A stretch of 64,000 nt of DNA from assembly GCA_006739055.1 (NCBI GenBank), contig AP019702.1:372501-436500 (forward strand). The letters run 5' to 3'. Source of the DNA: Allostella vacuolata. GTDB lineage: Bacteria > Pseudomonadota > Alphaproteobacteria > ATCC43930 > Allostellaceae. Positions 15,402 to 25,067 of the stretch are shown here, piece after piece. Made by a program: the position numbers and the translations under genes. The notes under the pieces are model-generated. The model saw only the letters and a program-made list of their open reading frames with translations. It was not told where the DNA came from and searched no databases. The first letter of the stretch is position 1; each line of letters starts with the position of its first letter.

Positions 15402-18236
15402 TCAGTGCGCGGTCTCCCAGTCGGGACCGAAGCCGGTGTCGACCACCAGCGGCACCGACAGGTGGGCCGCCCCCTCCATGATCCGGCGGACCAGGGCCGC
15501 GGTCGCCTCGACCTCGGCCTCCGGCACCTCGAACACCAGTTCGTCATGCACCTGCAGCAGCATGGTGGCGCCGAGCCCGGCATCGGCCAGCGCGGCCGGG
15601 ATCCGGGCCATGGCGCGCTTGATGATGTCGGCGGCCGAGCCCTGCAGGGGCGCGTTGATCGCCTGGCGCTCGGCGAAGGCGCGCCGGGCGGGGTTGCTGT
15701 CCTTGATCCCCGGGACCCAGCAGCGCCGGCCGAAGATGGTGTCGACATGGCCCTGGTCGCGGGCCAGCTGCTTGGTCCGGTCCATGTAGGCGCGGATGCC
15801 GGGATAGCGCTCGAAATAGGCGGCGATGTAGGCCTGCGCCTCGCCCTGGGGGATGCCCAGCTGCTGCGCCAGGCCGAAGCCGCTGATGCCGTAGATGATG
15901 CCGAAGTTGATCGCCTTCGCCCGGCGGCGGACCTGCGGGTCCATGCCCTCGACCGGCACCCCGAAGACCTGGCTCGCGGTCAGGGCGTGGATGTCGATGC
16001 CCTGGCGGAAGGCCTCCTTCAGGGACGGGATGTCGGCGACATGGGCGGCCAGCCGCAGCTCGATCTGCGAATAGTCGGCCGACATCAGCACCCGGCCCGG
16101 CTCGGCGATGAAGGCGCGGCGGATCTTGCGCCCCTCCTCGGTGCGGACCGGGATGTTCTGCAGGTTGGGGTCGGTCGACGACAGCCGCCCGGTGGAGGTG
16201 GAGGCGAGCGCGTAGGAGGTGTGGACGCGCCCGGTCGCGGGGTTGATCTGCTCCACCAGCGCGTCGGCATAGGTCGATTTCAGCTTGGCGAGCTGGCGCC
16301 AGTCGAGCACCCGGGCCGGCAGGTCGTGGCCCTGGGCGGCCAGCACCTCCAGCACCTCGGCGCCGGTGGCGTAGGCGCCGGTCTTGCCCTTCTTGCCGCC
16401 GGCCAGGCCCATCTCGTCGAACAGCACCTCGCCCAGCTGCTTGGGCGAGCCGACGTTGAAGGGGCGCCCGGCCAGGCGGTGGACCTCGATCTCCAGCGTC
16501 GCCAGCCGCTCGGCGAAATCGCGGCTGAGCCGCTTCAGCTCGACCGGGTCGACCCGGATGCCGGCCCGCTCCATGGCCGCGATCACCGGCACCAATGGCC
16601 GCTCGGTGGTCTCGTAGAGCGCCACCTGGCGCTCCTTCAGCAGGCGCGGGCGCAACAGCCGGTGCAGCCGCAAGGTGACGTCGGCATCCTCGGCGGCATA
16701 GTCGCGGGCGCGCTCCAGCGGCACCAGGTCGAAGGTGATCTGGGTCTTCCCGGTGCCGCACACCTCGGCATAGGAGATCGTCTTGTGCGCCAGGTGCAGG
16801 GTCGCCAGCTCGTCCATGCCGTGGCCGTGCAGGTGCCCGTCCAGCACGTAGGACAGCAGCATGGTGTCGTCGGCGGGCGCCACCTCGATGCCGTGCCGGG
16901 CCAGCACCACCCAGTCGTATTTCAGGTTGTGGCCGATCTTGAGGACGGCCGGGTCCTCCAGCAGCGGCTTCAGGCGGGCGAGCGCCGTGTCGCGGTCGAT
17001 CTGCCGCGGCGCGCCGCCGGTCAGGTCGAGCCCCTCGACCCGGTGGGCGAGCGGCAGGTAGGCGCCCTCGCCGGGGGTGATGGCGAGCGAGACGCCGACC
17101 AGCTCGCAGGCCATCGGGTCGAGCGAGGTGGTCTCGGTGTCGACGGCGACCGCGCCGGCGGCCGTGGCGCGGGCGATCCAGGCGTCGAGCACGTCGAGGT
17201 CCTGGATCAGGACATAGCGGCCGGGTTCGGGCGCCGCGGGCGTGCCGGGCTCGGCCGTCGTCGCCGCCGCCTGGTCGGCGATGGCCGCCGCCACCGGTGC
17301 CAGCGCGCTCGCGGCGTCGGCGCGGCTGGCGTTGCGGCTCTCGACCCGGCTCAGCAGCGTGCGGAAGTTCTGGGTGCGCAGGAAGTCGGTCAGCCGGGCC
17401 GGGTCGGCCGGCCGGACGGCCAGCGCGTCCAGGGGCGGCAGGCCCGGCACGTCGTCCTTGAGCTCGACCAGCCGGCGCGAGATGCGCGCCAGCTCGGCGT
17501 GCTGGATCAGGGATTCGCGGCGCTTGGGCTGCTTGATCTCGGCCGCGCGGCCGAGCAGCGTCTCCAGGTCGCCATAGGTATTGATCAGGTCGGCCGCGGT
17601 CTTGACGCCGATGCCGGGCACGCCCGGGACGTTGTCGACGGAATCGCCGGCCAGCGCCTGCACGTCGACCACCCGGTCGGGGGCGACGCCGAACTTCTCG
17701 CGCACTTCCTCCGGCCCGATCGCCTTGTTCTTGATCGGGTCCAGCATGCGGATGCCGCCGTCGACCAGCTGCATCAGGTCCTTGTCGGACGAGACGATGG
17801 TGACCTCGATGCCCTGGCGCCGGGCGGCCCGGGCGTAGGTCGCGATGATGTCGTCGGCCTCGTAGCCGTCGCTCTCGATCCCGGGCAGGTTGAACGCCTC
17901 GGTCGCCGCCCGCACCAGCGGGAACTGCGGGATCAGCTCGGGCGGGGCGTCGGGGCGCTGCGCCTTGTAGGCGTCGTAGATGGCGTTGCGGAAGCTGAAG
18001 CGCGAGGCGTCGAAGATGACGGCGATGGCGTCGGCATCGGTCTCGTTCAGCAGCTTCAGCAGCATGTTGCTGAAGCCCAGCACCGCGCCGACCGGGGTGC
18101 CGTCCGGCCGGGTCAGCGGCGGCAGGGCGTGGAAGGCGCGGAAGATGAAGCCCGACCCGTCGACGAGGTAGAGATGCCGCAGGGCGGTGGCCGCCTTGCG
18201 CTCTTCACCAGGCGGGTGGGTGACGAGCTCGGTCAA
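15402..18236 (-). CDS. polA: DNA polymerase I
   Basis: A 944-residue PolA with all three domains: 5'-3' flap exonuclease (about residues 12-290, starting LYLVDGSGFIFRAFHA), 3'-5' exonuclease (about 340-535) and polymerase (about 560-944). The proofreading site looks intact, with DTETTSLDP, GHNLKYD and YAAEDAD. Polymerase motifs A (DYSQIELR), B (RRRAKAINFGIIYG) and C (VHDELV) are present. The start is a TTG at 18236 whose last two bases overlap the TGA of the upstream zinc-finger gene. No ATG or GTG occurs between there and the conserved domain, so translational coupling is likely. The length is normal for alphaproteobacteria. Confidence 0.96.
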   Translation of the reverse strand: MTELVTHPPGEERKAATALRHLYLVDGSGFIFRAFHALPPLTRPDGTPVGAVLGFSNMLLKLLNETDADAIAVIFDASRFSFRNAIYDAYKAQRPDAPPELIPQFPLVRAATEAFNLPGIESDGYEADDIIATYARAARRQGIEVTIVSSDKDLMQLVDGGIRMLDPIKNKAIGPEEVREKFGVAPDRVVDVQALAGDSVDNVPGVPGIGVKTAADLINTYGDLETLLGRAAEIKQPKRRESLIQHAELARISRRLVELKDDVPGLPPLDALAVRPADPARLTDFLRTQNFRTLLSRVESRNASRADAASALAPVAAAIADQAAATTAEPGTPAAPEPGRYVLIQDLDVLDAWIARATAAGAVAVDTETTSLDPMACELVGVSLAITPGEGAYLPLAHRVEGLDLTGGAPRQIDRDTALARLKPLLEDPAVLKIGHNLKYDWVVLARHGIEVAPADDTMLLSYVLDGHLHGHGMDELATLHLAHKTISYAEVCGTGKTQITFDLVPLERARDYAAEDADVTLRLHRLLRPRLLKERQVALYETTERPLVPVIAAMERAGIRVDPVELKRLSRDFAERLATLEIEVHRLAGRPFNVGSPKQLGEVLFDEMGLAGGKKGKTGAYATGAEVLEVLAAQGHDLPARVLDWRQLAKLKSTYADALVEQINPATGRVHTSYALASTSTGRLSSTDPNLQNIPVRTEEGRKIRRAFIAEPGRVLMSADYSQIELRLAAHVADIPSLKEAFRQGIDIHALTASQVFGVPVEGMDPQVRRRAKAINFGIIYGISGFGLAQQLGIPQGEAQAYIAAYFERYPGIRAYMDRTKQLARDQGHVDTIFGRRCWVPGIKDSNPARRAFAERQAINAPLQGSAADIIKRAMARIPAALADAGLGATMLLQVHDELVFEVPEAEVEATAALVRRIMEGAAHLSVPLVVDTGFGPDWETAH

Positions 18237-18436
18237 TGCCCGTGGCCTGCCGCCGGGTCGCCCTTGAAGAGGAAGTGGCGGCCGCAATAGGGGCAGTCGA
18301 TCGCGCCCGCCGGCAGCAGGTTGAGGTAGACGATCGGGTGGCCGAGCGGCCCGTCCCCGCCGTCGCAGGCGATCGTCGCGTGGTCGGTCTCGATCACCTC
18401 GACGGGCGTCCCGGCGGGGGTGGTGCTGTGCAGCAT
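18233..18436 (-). CDS. Zinc-finger domain protein (zf-CHCC, NDUFS6-like)
   Basis: A 67-residue protein of the zf-CHCC family, related to the mitochondrial complex I accessory subunit NDUFS6. The pattern CDGGDGPLGHPIVYLNL followed by CPYCGRHF supplies the Cys, His, Cys, Cys zinc ligands. In alphaproteobacteria these small proteins are common and are thought to support respiratory complex assembly. It ends in GHGH, with its stop overlapping the polA start, so the two form an operon in which polA translation probably depends on this gene. The ATG at 18436 is the last start before the conserved core; earlier ATGs would add unconserved sequence. Confidence 0.88.
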   Translation of the reverse strand: MLHSTTPAGTPVEVIETDHATIACDGGDGPLGHPIVYLNLLPAGAIDCPYCGRHFLFKGDPAAGHGH

Positions 18437-18525
18437 GGCATCGTCCAACGAATGGGGCCCCCCAATGGATGAGGACCAAGGCGGCAGGGGCCCGGATTGA
18501 CCGGAAGTCGGGCCGGATGATACCC

Positions 18526-19566
18526 ATGGCCGCGTCGGAATCCAATGTCCGGCCACCCATGCCCCTCGGATCGGTAGCCCCCCGCGTGCCTTCGCCACGG
18601 AATCCGTCGCCATCCGGCCGGCTGCCCGAATATGCGGTCGAGATCGCCGGCCTTGCCAAGACCTATGGCGCGCGCCGGCGCCAGGCGGCCAAGGTGGCGC
18701 TCGCCGGGATCGACCTGCAGGTCCCGCGCGGCAGCCTGTTCGGGCTGCTGGGGCCGAACGGCGCCGGCAAGTCGACCATGATCAACATCCTGGCCGGCCT
18801 CGTCGCCAAGAGCGCCGGGCGGGTGACGATCTGGGGCTACGACATCGACCGCTTCCCGCTCCATGCCCGCCAGGCCATCGGGGTCGTGCCGCAGGAGCTG
18901 CACATGGACCCGTTCTTCAGCCCGCGCGAGGCGCTGGAGCTGCATGCGGGCCTGTTCGGCGTGCCGCCGGCCGCCCGCCGCACCGACGAGATCCTGGCGG
19001 CGCTCGGCCTGGCGGACAAGGCCGATGCCTATGCCCGCTCGCTGTCCGGCGGCATGCGGCGGCGGCTGCTGATCGGCAAGGCGCTGGTCCACAATCCGCC
19101 CGTCCTGGTGCTGGACGAGCCGACCGCGGGCGTCGACGTGGAACTCCGCCAGCAGCTCTGGAGCTATGTGCGTACGCTGGCTGCGCGCGGAACCACCGTC
19201 TTGCTGACGACCCACTACCTGGAAGAGGCGGAGACGCTGTGCGACCGGATCGCGATCATCGATCGCGGCCAGGTGGTCGCCTGCGACACCACCGCCGCCC
19301 TGGTCCGCCGGCTCGACCGCAAGACCCTGGTGATCATCGTCGCCGACCGCCTGCCGGCCCTGCCGCCGGGGCTGGCGGCGCTGGGGGGCGAACTGCTGGA
19401 CCCGTGCCGCATCGCCTTCCTCTACCAGCCGAGCCGGACCCGGGTGCAGGACCTGCTGGCCGCGGTGCAGGCGGCCGGCCTTGCGGTGGCGGACCTGACG
19501 ACCGAGGAAGGAACCCTCGAGGATGCGTTCCTTGCGCTCACCCGGCCGCTCGGAGCCGCGGCATAG
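18526..19566 (+). CDS. ABC transporter ATP-binding protein
   Basis: An ABC ATPase of about 346 residues in the exporter/drug-resistance style (ABC-2 type). Motifs: Walker A GPNGAGKST, Q-loop VVPQELHMD, signature LSGGMRRR, Walker B VLVLDEPTAGVD and the switch histidine in LTTHYLEE. The C-terminal tail includes the regulatory-like region seen in ABC-2 ATPases (RVQDLLAAVQAAGL). The start is uncertain: in-frame ATGs occur at 18469, 18517, 18526 and 18559, none with a strong ribosome site. No permease gene is adjacent, which is unusual; the next gene is a lipoprotein hydrolase. The transported substrate cannot be inferred. Confidence 0.88.
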   Translation: MAASESNVRPPMPLGSVAPRVPSPRNPSPSGRLPEYAVEIAGLAKTYGARRRQAAKVALAGIDLQVPRGSLFGLLGPNGAGKSTMINILAGLVAKSAGRVTIWGYDIDRFPLHARQAIGVVPQELHMDPFFSPREALELHAGLFGVPPAARRTDEILAALGLADKADAYARSLSGGMRRRLLIGKALVHNPPVLVLDEPTAGVDVELRQQLWSYVRTLAARGTTVLLTTHYLEEAETLCDRIAIIDRGQVVACDTTAALVRRLDRKTLVIIVADRLPALPPGLAALGGELLDPCRIAFLYQPSRTRVQDLLAAVQAAGLAVADLTTEEGTLEDAFLALTRPLGAAA

Positions 19567-19573
19567 GCCGCCG

Positions 19574-20581
19574 ATGGCGCGTGCCGCCCGCCTCTGCGCG
19601 CTCCTGCTCCTGGCCCTGCTGCCGGGATGCGCGCCCGACTATGCCCTGCCGGGACCACGGATGAACGACGCCATGCTGGTCGAGAACCGCGAACTCCTCA
19701 CCCCGGACGGCGTGCGGCTGCCGATGCGCGTCTGGTCGCCGGAGGGGGAGGCGAAGGCCGTCATCGTCGCCCTGCACGGCTTCAACGACCATTCGGCCGC
19801 CTTCGAGATGCCGGCCCGGTACTGGGCCCGGCACGGCATCGCCACCTACGCCCACGACCAGCGCGGCTTCGGCCAGGCGCCGAACCGCGGCCGGTGGCCC
19901 GGCATGGTCGCCTTCTCGGGCGATGCCGCCGCCGCCTTGCGCCTGGTGCGGGCGCGCCATCCGGGGGTGCCGGTCTATCTGCTGGGGGAGAGCATGGGCG
20001 GGGCGATCGCCATGGTGACGGCGACCCGTCCGGGCGCGCCCGCGGTTGCCGGGCTGATCCTGGTGGCGCCCGCCGTGTGGGGCCGCCAGACCATGGGGCC
20101 GGTCAAGCGCGTGGCGCTGGCGATCGTCTCGTCGACCATGCCCTGGCTCACCCTGTCCGGCCGCGGGCTCGGCTTCCGCCCCTCCGACAACGAGGACATG
20201 CTGCGCGCCTTCAGCCGCGATCCGCTGGTGATCAAGGACACCCGGGCGGACACGGTGCGCGGGCTGGTCGACCTGATGGACGCGGCGCTCGCCGCCTCGG
20301 CGGAGCTGCGCACGCCGGCGCTCATCCTCTATGGCGAGAAGGACCAGATCGTGCCGAAGGAGCCGACCGCGCTGATGCTGTCGCGCCTGCCGGCCGATGC
20401 CGCCGATCGCCAGCGGGTCGCGGTCTATCCCGAGGGCTGGCACATGCTGCTGCGCGACCTCCAGGCGGAGACGGTCTGGAACGACATCCGCGCCTGGATC
20501 GCCGACCGGACGGGCGGCCTGCCCTCCCACGCCGACCTCGGCGCGCGCGAACGGCTCGCCCGCCACCGCCCCTCTTCCTGA
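19574..20581 (+). CDS. Alpha/beta hydrolase lipoprotein (monoacylglycerol-lipase-like)
   Basis: A 335-residue serine hydrolase of the Hydrolase_4 (lysophospholipase/monoacylglycerol lipase) type. It begins with a lipoprotein signal ending LLPGC, so Cys19 should be lipidated and the enzyme membrane-anchored in the periplasm. The nucleophile elbow is GESMG (Ser140), with an oxyanion region at ALHGFNDHS, the acid in YGEKDQIV and the base in EGWHMLL. The ATG at 19574 follows the ABC ATPase stop by 7 bases, suggesting co-transcription. A role in lipid recycling or envelope maintenance is likely, but the substrate is unproven. Confidence 0.85.
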   Translation: MARAARLCALLLLALLPGCAPDYALPGPRMNDAMLVENRELLTPDGVRLPMRVWSPEGEAKAVIVALHGFNDHSAAFEMPARYWARHGIATYAHDQRGFGQAPNRGRWPGMVAFSGDAAAALRLVRARHPGVPVYLLGESMGGAIAMVTATRPGAPAVAGLILVAPAVWGRQTMGPVKRVALAIVSSTMPWLTLSGRGLGFRPSDNEDMLRAFSRDPLVIKDTRADTVRGLVDLMDAALAASAELRTPALILYGEKDQIVPKEPTALMLSRLPADAADRQRVAVYPEGWHMLLRDLQAETVWNDIRAWIADRTGGLPSHADLGARERLARHRPSS

Positions 20582-20685
20582 TCGCCGTCTTCCACGGATC
20601 TTCCGGCGCGGGTCGAAAACAGGCCGCAAAAGGGCCATATTGGCCAGGGACTTTGCCGCCTCTATCAACGTATCTGGGGGGAAGC

Positions 20686-21384
20686 GTGGCGCACACCATC
20701 GCTCTCGTGGACGACGATCGGAACATCCTGACTTCGGTATCGATCGCGCTCGAGGCCGAGGGCTTCGCGGTGCGCTGCTATACCGACGGGGCGGAGGCCC
20801 TGCGCGGCCTGACCGGCCAGCCGGTCGACCTGGCGGTGCTCGACATCAAGATGCCGCGCATGGACGGGATGGAGCTGCTGTCGCGCCTGCGCAAGATGAC
20901 GGCGATGCCGGTCATCTTCCTCACCTCCAAGGACGACGAGGTGGACGAGGTGCTGGGGCTGCGCATGGGGGCCGACGACTACATCAAGAAGCCCTTCTCG
21001 CAGCGCCTCTTGATCGAGCGCATCCGCGCCCTGCTGCGGCGCGGCGACATCGCCCGCGAGCCGCCGGACGGGGAGGGGGAGCCCGCCATCCATCGCGGGC
21101 CCCTGGTGCTCGATCCCGGCCGCCATGCCTGCACCTGGAACGGCCAGGAGGTAACGCTGACGGTGACGGAGTTCCTGCTGCTGAAGGCGCTCGCCGTGCG
21201 CCCCGGCCACGTCAAGAACCGCGACCAGCTGATGGACGCGGCCTATGGCGAGAGCATCTATGTCGACGACCGGACCATCGACAGTCACATCAAGCGCCTG
21301 CGCAAGAAGTTCAAGATCGTCGACGACGACTTCGCCCAGATCGAGACCCTCTACGGGGTGGGCTACCGCTACCGCGAAGGCTGA
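20686..21384 (+). CDS. chvI: Response regulator ChvI (OmpR/PhoB family)
   Basis: A 232-residue two-component response regulator. The receiver domain (1-120) has acidic residues DDD at 9-11, phospho-acceptor Asp53 (in VLDIKMP), FLTSKDDE and the conserved lysine in IKKPFS. The OmpR-type winged helix occupies about 135-232. The receiver sequence closely resembles rhizobial ChvI, the partner of the envelope-stress and acid-sensing kinase ChvG encoded next. The GTG start at 20686 has GGGGGAAG immediately upstream. In many alphaproteobacteria chvIG is followed by hprK and PTS genes; here it is not. Confidence 0.9.
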   Translation: MAHTIALVDDDRNILTSVSIALEAEGFAVRCYTDGAEALRGLTGQPVDLAVLDIKMPRMDGMELLSRLRKMTAMPVIFLTSKDDEVDEVLGLRMGADDYIKKPFSQRLLIERIRALLRRGDIAREPPDGEGEPAIHRGPLVLDPGRHACTWNGQEVTLTVTEFLLLKALAVRPGHVKNRDQLMDAAYGESIYVDDRTIDSHIKRLRKKFKIVDDDFAQIETLYGVGYRYREG

Positions 21385-21404
21385 TCGGCCGCGAGGGGCC
21401 GGGG

Positions 21405-23135
21405 ATGGACATGCGGCTGCTGGGCGAGACCAGGGCGACCCGGCTGGAGCCGGAGCTGCGCGATCTCGACGACGAGGCGCCGCCGCCGCGCCGGCCGCCG
21501 CTCGCCCAGGCATCGGCCGCCCAGGGGGGGCGCCGGCGCTGGCGCAACCCGTTCGGGTCGGCCCTGACGCGGCGCATCCTGGCGGTCAACGTCCTGCCGC
21601 TGCTGATCCTGGTCGGCGGGCTTCTCTATGTCGGCGAGTACCGCAAGGGGCTGGTGCAGAGCGAGCTCGATGCCCTGCGCACCCAGGCCGAGCTGATCGC
21701 CAATGCGCTGGGCGAGGGCACGATCGACCGCGCCGCGGCCAGCGACGATGCCGCGCTGGCGATCGAGGCGGCCCGCCACATGGTCCGCCGCCTGGTGGAG
21801 CCGACCGGGGCCCGGGCGCGCCTGTTCGCCGCCGACGGCGGGCTGGTCGCGGACACCCGCCTGCTGTCCGGGTCGGGCGGCAGCATCTACATGGAGCGGC
21901 TGCCCCCGCCCGAGGACGATCCCCTGCTGCTGGGGGCGGCGGGCCGCGTCTATGGCTGGGTGGTCGGGCTGCTGCCGGATGGCGAGGTCCTGCCGCTCTA
22001 TGCCGAGCGGCCGCTGCAGTCCGCATCCGACTATGTGGAGGTGACGCACGCGCTCGACGGCGAGCCGATGCTGATGCGCCGCCGCGACCAGCAGGACCGC
22101 ATGGTCCTGTCGGCGGCGGTGCCGGTGCAGCGCTTCAAGAAGGTGCTGGGCGCGGTCATGCTGTCGGCCGAGGACGATGCGATCCAGAAGGCGATCCGCT
22201 CGGTCCGCTTCGACATCCTGAAGGTGTTCGCGGTCGCGCTGGCGATCACGGTCCTGCTGTCGCTCTATCTCGGCGGCACCATCGTGCGGCCGATCCTGCG
22301 CCTGGCGCGCGCGGCCGAGCGGGTGCGCCGCGGCCAGGGCCGCCCGCCGGAGATTCCCGATGTCGGGGGTCGCAAGGACGAGATCGCCGACCTCGCCGAA
22401 TCGCTGCGCACCATGACCCAGGTGCTGTGGCAGCGGCTCAACGCCAACGAGCGCTTCGCGGCCGACGTCGCCCACGAGATCAAGAACCCGCTGACCTCGC
22501 TGCGCAGCGCGGTCGAGACGGCGGCGCGGGTCAAGGATCCGGACCAGCAGCGCCGCCTGATGGCGATCATCCAGGAGGATGTCGGCCGCCTCGACCGGCT
22601 GATCACCGATATCTCGGACGCCTCCCGCCTCGATGCCGAGCTGTCGCGCGATGCGACCGAGCCGGTCGATGTCGGCCGCCTGCTCGACGCCCTGGCCGAG
22701 CTCTATGCGACCACCGAGGACGGCGACGGCCCGACCGTCCGGGTCGAGGTCGCCCGCCACCAGGAACTGGCGGTGACCGGCCTGGAAAGCCGGCTCGGCC
22801 AGGTGTTCCGCAACCTCATCGCCAACGCCGTCTCCTTCAGTCCGGCCGGCGGCACCGTCACCCTCAGGGCCGCGCGCAAGGGCGGCTGGGTGGAGGCGCA
22901 GGTGGAGGACGAGGGGCCTGGCATCCCGCCCGACAAGCTGGAGGCGATCTTCGAGCGCTTCTACAGCGAGCGCCCGTCGGGCGAGAAGTTCGGGACCCAT
23001 TCGGGCCTCGGCCTCAGCATCTCCAAGCAGATCGTCGAGGCCCATGGCGGCAGCATCGTGGCCGAGAACCGCCAGGCCGGCGGCCGGGTGAGCGGGGCCC
23101 GGTTCACCGTCCGCCTGCCGGCCGAGCGCGCCTGA
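21405..23135 (+). CDS. chvG: Sensor histidine kinase ChvG (ExoS)
   Basis: A 576-residue membrane kinase. It has an N-terminal cytoplasmic leader (1-55), membrane segment 58-77, a periplasmic sensor region (about 80-265), a second membrane segment (about 272-292), HAMP, and HisKA with His357 in ADVAHEIKNPLTSL. The ATPase domain follows with N box VFRNLIANAVSF, DEGPGIP and HSGLGLSIS. It phosphorylates ChvI. The ATG at 21405 lies 20 bases after chvI, with an alternative at 21411. The family senses acidity or cell-envelope stress and controls surface polysaccharide and host-interaction genes in rhizobia. The downstream gene is on the other strand. Confidence 0.92.
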   Translation: MDMRLLGETRATRLEPELRDLDDEAPPPRRPPLAQASAAQGGRRRWRNPFGSALTRRILAVNVLPLLILVGGLLYVGEYRKGLVQSELDALRTQAELIANALGEGTIDRAAASDDAALAIEAARHMVRRLVEPTGARARLFAADGGLVADTRLLSGSGGSIYMERLPPPEDDPLLLGAAGRVYGWVVGLLPDGEVLPLYAERPLQSASDYVEVTHALDGEPMLMRRRDQQDRMVLSAAVPVQRFKKVLGAVMLSAEDDAIQKAIRSVRFDILKVFAVALAITVLLSLYLGGTIVRPILRLARAAERVRRGQGRPPEIPDVGGRKDEIADLAESLRTMTQVLWQRLNANERFAADVAHEIKNPLTSLRSAVETAARVKDPDQQRRLMAIIQEDVGRLDRLITDISDASRLDAELSRDATEPVDVGRLLDALAELYATTEDGDGPTVRVEVARHQELAVTGLESRLGQVFRNLIANAVSFSPAGGTVTLRAARKGGWVEAQVEDEGPGIPPDKLEAIFERFYSERPSGEKFGTHSGLGLSISKQIVEAHGGSIVAENRQAGGRVSGARFTVRLPAERA

Positions 23136-23141
23136 ACGGCT

Positions 23142-24308
23142 TCAGGAGTTGGCGCCGCGCAGCGCCCGGTCGAGGTCGGCGAACAGGTCGTCCGGGTCCT
23201 CGATGCCGGTCGACAACCGCAGCAGGTCGGGCGGACAGGGGGAACCCTCCCCTTCCATGGAGGCGCGGTGCTCGATCAGGCTCTCGACCCCGCCCAGCGA
23301 GGTCGCCCGCTTCCACAACTCCACCCGCGCCGCGGCCGCGATCGCCGCCCCCTCGCCATCGCGGACCCGGATGCTCAGCATGCCGCCGAAGCCGCCCTGC
23401 ATCTGGCGCCGGGCGATCGCGTGGCCGGGATGGCCGGGCAGCCCGGGATAGAGCACCTCGGCCACTGCCGGGTGCCCGGACAGGCGCTCGGCCAGTGCCA
23501 TCGCGGAGGCGCAGGCGGCCATGACGCGCAAGGGGAAGGTGCGCATGCCGCGGATCAGCAGATAGGCCTCCAGCGGGCCCAGGATCTGCCCCAGGGTGGA
23601 GCGGTTGCGGCGGATGCGCTCCCACAGCTGGTCCGTGCGGGCCGTCGCGAGCGCGCCCGCGATCACGTCGGAATGCCCGTTCAGGTACTTGGTCGCGGCA
23701 TGCAGGACGATGTCGGCGCCATGCTCCAGCGGGCGGGTCAGCATCGGCGTGGCGCAGGTCGAATCGACGGTCACCGCGGCGCCGGCGGCATGCGCGATCG
23801 CGGCCACGCCGGCGATGTCGGTCAGGGACCAGAGCGGGTTCGACGGCGTCTCGATCCAGACCAGCTTCGTCTCGCCGGGTCGCATCGCCGCCCGCACCGC
23901 GTCGAGGTCGCCGGTATCGACCACCTCGACCCGCAGGCCCCAGCGGGTGGCGTCGCCGAGCAGCCAGTTGCGCAGCCACCAGTACATGGTCTGCGGCACC
24001 ACCACATGGTCGCCCGGCGCCAGCGCCAGGAAGACCGCGGTCGCGGCCGACATGCCGGACCCCAGGACCATCGCGGCGGCAGCGCCCTCAAGGGCCGCGA
24101 TGACCGCCTCGGCCTCGCGCACCGTCTCGTTGTCCGGCCGGCCGTAGATGTTGCCGCTGCGGTACTGGTTGTCCGGGTCGCGCAGATAGGTGGTGGCGAT
24201 GTGGACCGGCGGCACGATGGCCCGGCTCGCCTCGTCGACCCGGCCGAGCGCCTGGGCGGCCAGGGTCCGCGGGGTCCAGGTCCGGGTGGGGTTCCTGTCG
24301 ATGGTCAT
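23142..24308 (-). CDS. Cys/Met-metabolism PLP-dependent enzyme (cystathionine beta-lyase/gamma-synthase family)
   Basis: A 388-residue fold-type I PLP enzyme. The PLP lysine is Lys207 in HAATKYLNGHSD, and Asp182 in VDSTCATP contacts the pyridine nitrogen. The N-terminal THI-style region IVPPVHIATTY and the tyrosine in GNIYGRPDN are typical of the trans-sulfuration family. SLGGVESLIEHRASM near the C-terminus is closest to cystathionine beta-lyase/methionine gamma-lyase-type members. The ATG at 24308 is chosen; one at 24320 also exists. A single-gene unit facing chvG tail-to-tail (6 bases apart). The exact reaction cannot be assigned from sequence. Confidence 0.88.
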   Translation of the reverse strand: MTIDRNPTRTWTPRTLAAQALGRVDEASRAIVPPVHIATTYLRDPDNQYRSGNIYGRPDNETVREAEAVIAALEGAAAAMVLGSGMSAATAVFLALAPGDHVVVPQTMYWWLRNWLLGDATRWGLRVEVVDTGDLDAVRAAMRPGETKLVWIETPSNPLWSLTDIAGVAAIAHAAGAAVTVDSTCATPMLTRPLEHGADIVLHAATKYLNGHSDVIAGALATARTDQLWERIRRNRSTLGQILGPLEAYLLIRGMRTFPLRVMAACASAMALAERLSGHPAVAEVLYPGLPGHPGHAIARRQMQGGFGGMLSIRVRDGEGAAIAAAARVELWKRATSLGGVESLIEHRASMEGEGSPCPPDLLRLSTGIEDPDDLFADLDRALRGANS

Positions 24309-24455
24309 GGCCGGATCCATAGTGCCCGTTGCCCGGCTCCAGGGGAAGCGCTGCGGCGGCACCCGCGGGCGCTCACCCGCAATCGCCTCTGGATTGCGCC
24401 CGGCCTTGCGACCTAGTGTTTGCGCCGACCGATATCGGGGGGGGAGCGCGGGGCG

Positions 24456-25058
24456 ATGTTCATCAAGGCGATTGCGGCCGGAACGGCCTGGTTTCTGGTG
24501 CCGACCATGGCGGCCGCCCACCATGCGATGGACGGCCAGCTGCCGGACAGCCTGATGAGCGGGCTCCTCTCCGGCCTCGGCCACCCGATCATCGGCTGGG
24601 ATCACCTGGCCTTCGTGCTCGGCATCGGGGCGCTGTCGGCGCTGGCGGGCCTGGGGGCGGGCCCGGTCGTCGCCTTCGTGGCGGGCACCGTCGCCGGCTG
24701 CCTCTTCCATGTCGGCGGTGTCGATCTGCCCGCAGCGGAACTGGCCATCGCCCTGTCGCTCCTGGGGCTGGCTGCCGCCGTCGCGCTCGGCCGCGGCCAG
24801 GGGCCGCTGATGCCGGTGGCCATGGGCCTGGCCGGTCTCTTCCACGGCTACGCCTATGGCGAAAGCATCGTCGGCGCCGAGGCGACGCCGCTCGTGGCCT
24901 ACCTTGTCGGCTTTGCCCTGATCCAGGCTGCAATCGGCCTCGGTGCCGCGCGCCTCGTCGACTGGCTGGCGAATGGCCGGGCGGGGGATGTGACCGGCCT
25001 CGCCCGGGTCACGGCGGGGCTGCTGGTCCTGGCCGGGGCGGCTGCCCTGGTCGCCTGA
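24456..25058 (+). CDS. HupE/UreJ-family membrane protein
   Basis: A 200-residue membrane protein of the HupE/UreJ family, predicted nickel or cobalt permeases. It begins with a short signal (FIKAIAAGTAWFLVPTMAAA) followed directly by HHAMDGQ. The family hallmark GHPIIGWDHLAFVLGIG and a later LFHGYAYGE provide the metal-binding histidines and acids within six or so membrane helices. A run of G with GGAG lies about 15 bases before the ATG. Neither hydrogenase nor urease genes are nearby, so general Ni/Co supply is more likely than a dedicated role. It faces the metal-type MerR gene tail-to-tail with only 9 bases between stops. Confidence 0.85.
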   Translation: MFIKAIAAGTAWFLVPTMAAAHHAMDGQLPDSLMSGLLSGLGHPIIGWDHLAFVLGIGALSALAGLGAGPVVAFVAGTVAGCLFHVGGVDLPAAELAIALSLLGLAAAVALGRGQGPLMPVAMGLAGLFHGYAYGESIVGAEATPLVAYLVGFALIQAAIGLGAARLVDWLANGRAGDVTGLARVTAGLLVLAGAAALVA

Positions 25059-25067
25059 AGCTCCGGC

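Noticed and set aside
15405-18290. A 961-codon plus-strand open frame opposite polA
   Set aside because: PolA motifs on the minus strand are complete; the opposite frame is low-complexity and has no recognisable domain.
24456-25058. HupE/UreJ as evidence for a hydrogenase or urease locus
   Set aside because: No hydrogenase or urease structural or accessory gene lies nearby.
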